DNA of 64,000 bases. Source: Capsicum annuum (lineage: Eukaryota; Streptophyta; Magnoliopsida; Solanales; Solanaceae). A program made the translations under genes and the position numbers. A model generated the notes under the pieces. It had not been told where the DNA came from, searched no databases, and worked only from the letters and a program-made list of their open reading frames with translations. The DNA is taken from NCBI RefSeq assembly GCF_002878395.1, contig NC_061115.1, positions 97,181,229 through 97,245,228 on the forward strand. The letters run 5' to 3'. Each line of letters opens with the position of its first letter. Position 1 is the stretch's first letter. Positions 55,926-64,000 of the stretch are shown one piece after another.

Positions 55926-58667
55926 TGTAACACCCCGATTTGCTAAACCAGAATGCTACACGGTGCTCATGACCCCGAGGGACCACAAGCTAACCCATGA
56001 CTGATATTTGTACCTGTATACTACAAATCATGATATAATAATGCGGAATACATAGAAATATAACGACATAAGGTTCAACTGAATACAATTATGTGGATGA
56101 AAATACCCAAAACAACTCAATGAGAACGTAAATCTAAACATAAATCTAAAAGCCTCTAAACTATCTGAATAAGGAGTTGAAAGAACATGTCTCCAACTAA
56201 CTTCGTAAAACTAAACTGAAGAAATAAATAAATGAATCAAATCATATTGTCCTAGAATCAATAAGGACTCACAGTGTCTCTGCGACTGGAATGCTACCGC
56301 TACTGCTGGGTTGGAGCTCGTGTCTCAGAACCTATGGTGTAATATGAAAAGAAAGTACCATAGCGTAAATTCATCAGTACAACTGGAGGAGTATACGAGG
56401 AAGGTAGGCTGAACATAAAGGGTTTCATGCATGAACAACACTGACTGACTAATATAAATGTGGGAGTGAAAACACACATATATAGAAACTGGGATCATAA
56501 ATACGCGATAGCATGACCTGTAAGCTAGTACATGGTTTACTGATAACTTTTATGACTGATACTGAAACTAATAACATGGACGACTATATCTGACAGTCCT
56601 GTATATACTCAAATCTGAAGAACACCCTGAGTTCTTTTATTGAGACTGATACTGAAACTGTTGGAAGTAGTGTTTAACCGACATGCCCCATGTATGGAAT
56701 TATGGCTAAGCTGGAGTCCAATCTCTGCCCCGACTGGAGGGGTGTCAATACCGTGCCACGGGTAAGGATATCCTATGAGTGACCCTTATCTGACGGGTAC
56801 TCAATGAGAACGGTGGGAACCCTAAACTGACGGATTAAGCCACCTCATCAACCCTAATCTGATGGTTTAAGATGTCTCAACCTATGCTGGCTACATAGTT
56901 CTGGAACACAAGGATGACTACTAAGAATCACACCCTGAACTGGCGGGTGAGTTCCCATCCTTGGGTTCACTCGGTGCTAACCTCTACTCCCATCTGGAGG
57001 GACTAGACATGAATAACTGGCTATGCATGACTTAATCTTACAGAATTTCGTTGACTGGCGAAATGTTACTAATATCTGACAACTGACTAAGATCATGAGG
57101 TTTTCCTGAGTCACATGACTGACTGAAGTCTATGGAATCATAGCTTGAGTTTGGATATCATGAAACATGACATGGATCTAGGCACACCACTGTAGTTTTC
57201 GGGTACAAGTACCCCCAGGACTCGATGGAAGGAAACTGACACACATGACTGACTTGATCATAAGAGTAGAGTACATAATTTATAATATCATAAGTAGGGA
57301 TCTCATACTAAGCATGGTTATCAACAATGTATTGCATGGAAAGGATTTCATATCACATGGAAGTACTTGCACAATCTTAATATCATGTTCATTGCATAAT
57401 CATATTAGCAACACATACAAATAGCATGGAAGTTCATGTGGATTGCATGGTTATGATACATCTTGTTCATAAGTAGGATTTGAAATAAACATAGCATAAT
57501 CTCATAAGAATGGTTCATGAGTATTCTAACAACATTTACAAGTCACATTAACAACATAGAAGTCATTGGAACATAACGGCATATCATGAATCCTTCACTT
57601 AGTCACAATTTAGCTATATTGCATGATTTCTAGTTTCTTAGGCATTTTATCAAACACCTTATATGCACATCTTAAGAATAGGTGAAATCATCAAATTATA
57701 CATCATGAACAACCAAATTTACATGTTTCCAACTCATATGATATCATGGAATTCAAAAAAACATATAAAGATTACATCTTGGGAATCACCCAATATCAAC
57801 AACATGATCATCAACACCCAAAAATATAGAAATCATACTTTATTATGAAAAAGAGGGTTTTTGAGCTTTATGGATGAAAGGGATCCATAAATCAACTCAC
57901 GCATACCTTAGAAGGAAGATTCTTGATGATTGACGACGGAATTTTCTTGAAATCGGATCTTCAAGCTTAGTTATGCAACCCTAGTTGTTTTTATCTTTTA
58001 ATTCTATTGGATAATGAGATTTGAGATGATAATAGGGTTTTAATATGCTTAGAAGATATATATTTCATAGGTTTAAGTTTAGGGACTTGTAAGGAGTGTT
58101 AAAAGACTTAATTACCTTTAAAATAACTCAAATGGGAGTGTTTTTGGCACCTGGAATTGACTTAGGCAGCGCCCAAGTGATTGCCTAAGCTAGGTTAGGC
58201 GGCGCCTAACCAATGGACTATGCTTGGGTTAGGCGGCGCCTAACCAATCGCCTATGCTTGAGTTGGGAGGCTCTTAACCAATCGCCTATGCTTACTGTTT
58301 CTCACGAAAATGGGCATAACTTTTTGCTCGGGTATTGGATTAAGGCAAAATTGGTATCGTTGGAAAGCTAATTCGATTCTCTACAATTCGGTGGGTCTAA
58401 ATCATCCAAAATACCACATTAACATTGAGTTATACTTGTTCAAATATGATCCTTGCAAAATCGAACACTAAAACTTGATGGATTCAAAAACTCTTAGCTT
58501 GTATTACCTTAAGTGACTCATATGAACATGATTAATGCATCATAAGCTATCCTATCACTAGTATATTCATTGTAAGTCATGTACATAAGTATGAATCACA
58601 GGATAGGAGATTTCATACGTGGGAATACTTATTCACTTCCTAGCTTAGAAACATGTGGGGTATTACA
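55926..58667 (-). mobile_element. S3: solo LTR of the G1/G6 family, nested in L-F
   Basis: A 2,742-bp block with intact LTR ends TGTAACACCCCG and GTGGGGTATTACA and exact duplication GTAAT (55921-55925 and 58668-58672). No internal genes. Shares GACCACAAGCTAACCCATGA with S2 and G6, the near-palindrome at 57201-57214 and the GGTATCGTTGGAAAGCT motif at 58363. Its intact TG and CA ends and exact flanks suggest it is among the younger insertions. Small open frames here are chance. Confidence 0.93.
58161..58296. repeat. 34-bp tandem array with embedded inverted repeats in S3
   Basis: Four units start at 58161, 58195, 58229 and 58263. The two middle units contain TTAGGCGGCGCCTAA, an inverted repeat (TTAGGC, 3-base spacer, GCCTAA), followed by CCAATNGNCTATGCTT. 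GC-rich in an AT-rich surround. Confidence 0.85.
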
Positions 58668-58710
58668 GTAATATTTGCACAAGAGCTACTAACCTGAAAG
58701 AATAGGAGTA

Positions 58711-60481
58711 TATAATGCCCTGAGTCTGTACCCTGGATGCTACATGGTGCTCATAATCTCGAAGGACCATAAGCTAACCCATGACCAATACCTGCTATAA
58801 TAACTATGTAATAAATACTGTAATGATTGCAAAAATAGATGAAATCATATTCCATAAGGTTCTAGTCTTTAAATAAATCTAAATGCGGTATCAAAATACC
58901 AAAACTGAATATAAGTACTAAAAAAATGAATAACTATCTAAAAATACTCTAGTCTAAAAAAGCCTCTAACTCTCTGAACTGTGGAGTTGATGGAACAAGC
59001 CCCCAACTAACTCCATATACTGAACTCAAACTGAAGTACTATAAATAATAAGCATGTCCTCGAACTATGAGGACTCACCAATACTATAAAGCTAAGAATT
59101 TGAACTACTAAGAGAGCTTTGAAGCCCACGCGTCTGAACCTATGATACAAGACATCACAATTCAAAGAAAATCATGTGTCAGTACTTTGAATATACTGGT
59201 ATGCTCAGTAAGGTAGGATGATATGCATGGGTTCATATGCATGCATAATAATAACTGAATAACATGAGTATGACTGAATAAGAGTACATGCATAAATACA
59301 TAGACTGTAACTGAGATCGTTCTAATACTGAGTACTGAATTTGGAAACTTATAACCGATATTTGAGTTTACAAATACTACATTGCTTATTATCTGAATGA
59401 CTGTATCTGATAGTACTAAATTCTATGGAACCATACAGGGTTTTGTACTGAGCTAAGTGACTATGTCAGATAGTCCTGAATCTGAAGAACTAAACTGAGT
59501 TCTATTCTGAGACTGAGACTGGAACTGATACTATGGGAGGTAATCATCTTACTGATATGCCCCTTCTCTAACAGGATTTAGGGTCCAACTTGTTACCCTA
59601 GTTAGAAGGGTATCAATATCGTGCAACGGGTAAAGATAAGCTATGAGTTAACCCTCTTTGACAGAAATCTCTTTTATTAACCCTCGCTAGTAGGATAACT
59701 CGGATGAGAACTATCAACCCCCATATTGTCTGGCAGGAAGATACCACAACCTACGCTGGCTACTTAGTTCTATAAAGCTGGGATTGCTACTAAGGATCAA
59801 ACCTCTGCTGGCATAAATGCCCTCATACTTGGGTTAACTTGGTGCTGAATCCTACTCCCAACTGAATAGACACTAAACTGATTTCTAGTCAATACTAGGC
59901 TAAACTAAATGGTTACTGAAACTACTGCTTAGCTGAACTGAACTGAGTTCACTGAGTTTCGTTGACTGATGTAATACTACTAAATTTTGTTATCTGACTG
60001 ATTTTACTGAGGTCTAAATAGGATACTGAATTAGACTGGACTAATATGGATTCTACTGAGTTTTTCTGAGTTCTATAACTGATTGAGAGTACTACAGATT
60101 GTGTTATTACTGATACTATTCAATGATTGACCATGGCTCTAGATAATCAGCTAAATTGTCGGGTGCAAGTACCCCCAGGACTCGATAGCATAAATTAAGA
60201 GACATGGCATAACATGAAACATGTAAACTAGGAACTTGATCATCATTCATTCATTGGTGCATTTTGATAAACACTTACTTGATATAACTTGCACATAAGC
60301 TATCTTGACATGATTTCATTCTCTTAATAGATCTCATGGATAATTTATCTAAAACATGGTGAGCATAGTATATGCACATAGTATTGAACAAGAAGTGAGC
60401 ATCATAATTCATCTCTAATTTCACAGGTCAAGGGTTTATCATGGATTCACATGAATCTACACACATAATGATAAATTTCAC

Positions 60482-60531
<50 letters not shown>

Positions 60532-61308
60532 CATGAATTAGGAACTTAACCCAAATAGAAATCATGGATACACTTTAATTCCAACCATGGAAATCATAAA
60601 ATCAATTACTTGAAGTTCACAAAATATTCTTGGACTCCAAGGGTGAAAGAAACCCTTGGATGAACACTTCACATACCTTTGTTGAAGAATTTCTGAAAGC
60701 TTATGGTTGAATATTGAGTTCTTGATTTGAAATTGGATCTTCTAGGGTTTTCGCTCTTAAGTAAATTTAAGAAAGAATGACTATATTTGCTCTATAGGGA
60801 GTTTAATTTCATATTTTGGGGGCTGAGAGTAGAATGAAAAAGTACTAAATACACCCAAGAATGCGGTCTTTTATTGACTAAAAACTGGATTACCAATGAA
60901 TAGGTCGATACGGTGCGTCGATGACATCGATGTGATAGCCAACGTGATGCGCCATATTCACATCGATTCACTGGAATTGGATGCTAGTAGCTGGGGAAAA
61001 TAGTAATCAACTCAAAAGTCCACGGGGCACGCCATATCGCGTTGATTTACTATTTTGGAATTCCAAAAGAGCTTCGAACGAAGTCTAAAAAATTTAAAAC
61101 TTGTCTGGAAACACCTACGGACATTCCTGATCATGAATCAACTTCAACATCAACATTTAATGGATGTAAATGTTACAAAATAAGAGTACTAACCTTTGTA
61201 TATTAAAATGACACTAAGTCTGAGTACTTAGCTAAAATATTCTGAGTCTGGGACCCCTTGACAAACCTAAAGGACTGAATTAAGCTTAGGATTTTGTGGG
61301 GTGTTATA
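58711..61308 (-). repeat. G6 3' LTR
   Basis: Plus-strand edges are TATAATGCCC and GTGTTATA; both terminal dinucleotides are changed by a transition from TG/CA. It carries CGGGTGCAAGTACCCCC at 60160-60176 and an (AT)n tract at 60485-60527. A GC-rich segment with CATCGATGTG and GATGCGCC lies near 60900-61060. Confidence 0.88.
60485..60527. repeat. (AT)n microsatellite
   Basis: 43 uninterrupted bases of alternating A and T within the G6 LTR. Confidence 0.95.
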
Positions 61309-61325
61309 TTATCTCCCCCTTGGGA
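61309..61325 (-). promoter_or_regulatory. G6 polypurine tract
   Basis: On the minus strand CCCAAGGGGGAGATAA abuts the LTR start. This is the primer for plus-strand synthesis and matches G1's tract. Confidence 0.85.
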
Positions 61326-61599
61326 ACATTCATCCTCGAATGAGACTATTAAGAATGAAAATACTGAGAGACTAACTTACTTACTAGACATGAACATCTA
61401 GAGCATGGCTATATGTCTGATATTACTGGTATTCTGAATTATCATACTAAACATGCATATCTGATACATGGGTATAGCTGAACATGATTCATTAATGCAT
61501 GACTGAACTGGCTCATGAACGTATAACTGAACATGCAATGGTAACTGATACCAAGTTTGTAACTGAAATCTAAACATGAAACTAATTAAGCATAAGGAA

Positions 61600-62346
61600 A
61601 TTACTACCTTGAACTGAATCTAGATTAGCGGAAAATAGATAAGGATATTTGTTTCGCATGTATGCTTCTGCTTCCCAAGTAGCTCCCTCAATTGACTGAT
61701 TCCACCAAAGAACTTTGACTAGAGGAACTTCTTTGTTCCTTAGTCTATGAATCTGATAGTCAAGGATTTCGAATGGGATCTCTTTATAAGAGAGGATGTT
61801 CTAAATATCGATGCCCTTAATAGGGACTACAACTGATGGGTTACCTATGCATTTCTTTAGCAAAGAGTCATAAAACACTGGATGAACTGGAGATAAATCT
61901 GAAGGTAACTCAAGTTCGTAAGCTGCCTTTCCAAAACGGCTGTGAATTAGGTAAGGACCGACATATCGAGGACTGATTTTCTTTTTTTTTTCAAAACGCT
62001 TCATCCTTTTCATAGGAGAGATCTTTAAGTACATATAGTCACCAATTTCGAACTCGATATCTTTTCTACGCACATCAGCGTATGATTTGTGTCGGCTCTG
62101 AGCTTTCTTAAGCCTTTCCCTGATAACCTGGACCTTCTCTAAGGTATCAAACACTAAGTCAGGCCCTGCCACTAGGGCCTCACCCACTTCAAACCAACCA
62201 ATGGGAGATCTACACCTCCTCTTATAAAGTGCCTCAAATAAAGCCATCTGAGTACTGGAGTGATAGTTGTTGTTATATGCGAAGTCAATCAAAGGAAAGT
62301 GGTCATCCTGACTAACTTTAAAGTCTATCACATATGCTTGCAACAT
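61600..62346 (-). pseudogene. G6 integrase C-terminal module and chromodomain-like tail
   Basis: A 181-codon frame (62346-61801) runs from the end of the catalytic core (FPLIDFAYNNNYHSSTQMAL) through [60 protein letters not shown] and SPRYVGPYLIHSRFGKAAY to HPVFYDSLLKKCIGNPSVVV. A TAG at 61801 then breaks it; in frame beyond it come ILDYQIHRLRNKEVPLVKVL and EGATWEAEAYMRNKYPYLF, down to about 61620. The tail would bind chromatin. It is the best-kept integrase end here. Confidence 0.9.
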
Positions 62347-62960
62347 ATCTTCTAAGGTCTGAATGGTCCTTTCTGCTTAACCATATGTATAAGGATGAAA
62401 GGACGCACTGAGATAAACTCGGGTACCAAGACCCTTTTGGAATGCTTTCCAGAAATGAGAGATGAACTAGGAACCTCTATCTGAGATAATGTACAATGGA
62501 AAACCATACAATCTGACTAACTTCCTGATATAAAGTTTGGCATAATCTTGTACTGAATAAGAGGTGTGCACTAGAAGGAAATGAGCTTATTTAGTTATCC
62601 TATCTACAATGACTAAAACTGAATCATGCTGACGAAGAGTACGAGGCAAGCCCGTCACAAAGTCTATGTTCACTTCTTCCCATTTCTCGGTGGGAATACT
62701 GAACTCCTGGATGGACCCACTAGGCTTCTAATGCTCAATCTTAACCTGCTGACATGTTAAGCACTTATCCATGAACTATGCAATTTCTCTTTTCATCCCA
62801 CTCCACCAATAGGTCTCCTACAAATCGCGGTACATCTTCGTGGCCCCTAGATAAATAGTGTAACGCTCACCATGCGCCTCTATAATAATTCACTGCCTCA
62901 AGTCATCTACAGTTGGCATACATAGACGACCCTCACAATGAAAAACACTATCTCCCCCTT
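62347..62960 (-). pseudogene. G6 integrase zinc finger and catalytic core
   Basis: Read with stops, in one frame: zinc finger EAHGERYTIYLGATKMYRDL, where the second His is Tyr, and MDKCLTCQQVKIEH with both Cys; core EEVNIDFVTGLP (first Asp), IVDRITK, a stop, AHFLLVHT, then YGFPLYIISDRGS, a stop, FISHFW (second Asp) and HPYTYG, a stop, AERTIQTLEDML (Glu). The triad survives. At least five stops, mostly at codons that are Gln, Ser or Trp in the other copies, break it. Confidence 0.85.
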
Positions 62961-63560
62961 GGGAGAAAACCACTACCTTCTAATTTCTGACTGATTCCTT
63001 CAACTGGACTAGACTGGGATCCCTATCTTACTTTTTCTTCACCTAGGGATGACTCTGTGCTACTCTATACCCACACACTACCTTCTACTAAATTGCCTAA
63101 GTGAACACCTAGTCGTGCTAACTAATGAACTTCCTGGGATAACTTCTTCGTATGTTCTCAACATGGGCAACACTACCCATAGACATTCTACTAAGAGGGT
63201 CATCCATGAAATTGGCCTTGTTCGGATGATATAGAACACTCATGTCATAGTCTTTCAATAATTCCAACCACCTTCTCTAATGGAGGTTGAGGTATTTCTG
63301 AGAGAACACATACTGCAAGCTCTTATGATTAGTGAACACATCAATGTGCACACCATACAAATAATGACTCCAAATCTTTAAGGTAAAAACTGCTACTGCT
63401 AACTCAAGATCATGAGTAGGATAGTTCTTCTCATGGGGCTTAAGCTGTCTAGAGGCATAGTCTATGAACTTACCTCTCTAAATCAGAACACACCCCAATC
63501 TGACTCTAGAAGCATCACCGTACATAACAAAATAATTGGAACTATTTGAAAATTAAATTT
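62961..63560 (-). pseudogene. G6 RNase H and linker
   Basis: Legible peptides: GDASRVRLGCVLI near 63520-63480 (first Asp), [19 protein letters not shown] then [20 protein letters not shown] (Glu), [15 protein letters not shown] (second Asp changed to Asn), WLELLKDYDMSVLYHPNKAN, FMDDPLSRMSMGSVAHVE, and the linker with VFSQGGDSVFHCEGRLCMP. A few stops in one frame. Confidence 0.82.
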
Positions 63561-64000
63561 GTGGTGAGTCAAGTTTTCAACTTCTAAAAACTCTTCTCAC
63601 AAGAATCTGACCATTGAAAATTGACTTTCTTCTGAGTCCATCTGGACATAGGGGATGCAATAGATGAAAATCCTTTAACAAAATGTCGGTAATAGCCAGC
63701 CAAACCTAAGAAACTTATGATATCTAATGGAGAGACAGGCCTGGGCTAGTTTCTCACTACTTCAGTCTTTTGGGGATTAACTCTAATGCCATAACCAGAA
63801 ATTATATGGCCAAAAAATGCTATTGACCTTAGCCAAAATTCAAACTTACTGAATTTAATGAATATCTGATGGTTTCTAAGAGTCTGTAATACTACTCTGA
63901 GATGGTCTACATAATCGTGTTCACTATAGGAGTAAACAAGAATGCCATTTACTAAGACAATGATGAACATGTCCAAGTACTTCTTGAACACACGGCTTAT
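63561..64000 (-). pseudogene. G6 reverse transcriptase, C-terminal part (cut by window end)
   Basis: An 81-codon frame (63991-63746) shows KKYLDMFIIVLVNGILVYSY then SEHDYVDHLRVVLQTLRNH, FSKFEFWLRSIAFFGHIISG and VNPQKTEVV. The catalytic block normally FIDD reads LVNG (about 63938-63950), so both metal-binding Asp are lost. Downstream to 63561 come SLGLAGYYRHFVKGF-like and KVNFQWS-like pieces of the connection, with stops. Fingers and most of the palm lie outside the window. Confidence 0.85.

Larger units (their letters stand above)
55710..58710 (-). repeat. L-F: LTR fragment split by S3 (pieces 55710-55925 and 58668-58710)
   Basis: The start TATCATGATTCGG and following CATGATGACACCTACT and CCACCAGTAGATAAG resemble the inner edge of the G2 LTR at 11466 (GTGATGACACCTACTAAAC and CCACCAATAGGTAAG). 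No primer-binding site is seen on its left. It is interrupted by S3 and stops at 58710, where G6's LTR begins, so it likely continues beyond the window on the far side of G6. Confidence 0.55.
58711..64000 (-). mobile_element. G6: Ty3/gypsy element of the S family, running off the right end
   Basis: Minus-strand order from the right edge: RT, RNase H, integrase, chromodomain-like tail, polypurine tract, 3' LTR (58711-61308). The 5' part lies outside the window. The LTR aligns with S1-S3, making this the element type that produced the solo LTRs. It starts immediately after L-F, so it probably inserted into it (left flank GAGTA at 58706-58710; the other flank is not visible). Confidence 0.9.

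Overview
The window looks like repeat-dense, AT-rich heterochromatin of a flowering plant, probably a eudicot. The LTR and polyprotein style suggests an asterid such as a Solanaceae species, but that is an impression and no database check was possible. I found no intact host gene, tRNA, rRNA or CRISPR. Nearly everything readable is LTR-retrotransposon debris. Most of it is Ty3/gypsy chromovirus-like elements with gag-protease-RT-RNaseH-integrase-chromodomain-like order and very long LTRs. One element is Ty1/copia, of SIRE/Maximus type. All coding regions are broken by stops and frameshifts; the longest open frame is 383 codons (protease-RT of G1).

Layout, with names used below. G1 (1-4276, minus) is a gypsy element with its 3' LTR edge at 1-375; it is cut off at 4276 and fused to the middle of a G2 LTR. 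G2 (4277-24893, minus) is a gypsy element of a different lineage, with an RT deletion and a 68-bp triplication; its right LTR is split by G3. G3 (13980-23653, plus) is a complete but decayed gypsy element with two 2.3-kb LTRs. L-D (24894-27830) is a minus-oriented LTR-like block. G4 (27831-30936, plus) is an integrase remnant plus a 2.0-kb LTR. L-E (30937-32421 and 44803-45419) is an LTR-like block split by G5.

G5 (32422-44802, plus) is a complete gypsy element whose 3' LTR is split by solo LTR S1 (40184-43058). Unassigned sequence follows to 46405. C1 (46411-55225, plus) is a copia element split by solo LTR S2 (47821-50498). After unassigned or copia-like sequence comes L-F (55710-58710), an LTR fragment split by solo LTR S3 (55926-58667). 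G6 (58711 to the window end, minus) is a gypsy element of the same family as G1 and S1-S3, probably inserted into L-F.

The nesting is supported by target-site duplications read directly: AACTA around G3, GAAAG/TAAAG around G5, ATAAT/ATAAC around S1, ATTCT around S2, GTTAC around C1 and GTAAT around S3. This gives a relative order of insertion: L-E before G5 before S1; C1 before S2; G2 before G3; L-F before S3 and G6. The five copies of the S family (G1, S1, S2, S3, G6) all face the same way. Each LTR that is complete enough to see has a GC-rich segment of copy-specific sequence a few hundred bases inside the same LTR edge.

The genes do not work together as a living system. They are fossils of the replication cycle: gag coat, protease, reverse transcriptase/RNase H and integrase, with primer-binding sites of initiator-methionine-tRNA type and polypurine tracts. 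The more unusual signals are structural: nested solo LTRs, tandem arrays inside LTRs, a conserved near-palindrome, antisense TATA-like motifs and the pattern of active-site decay. I see no convincing new functional system.
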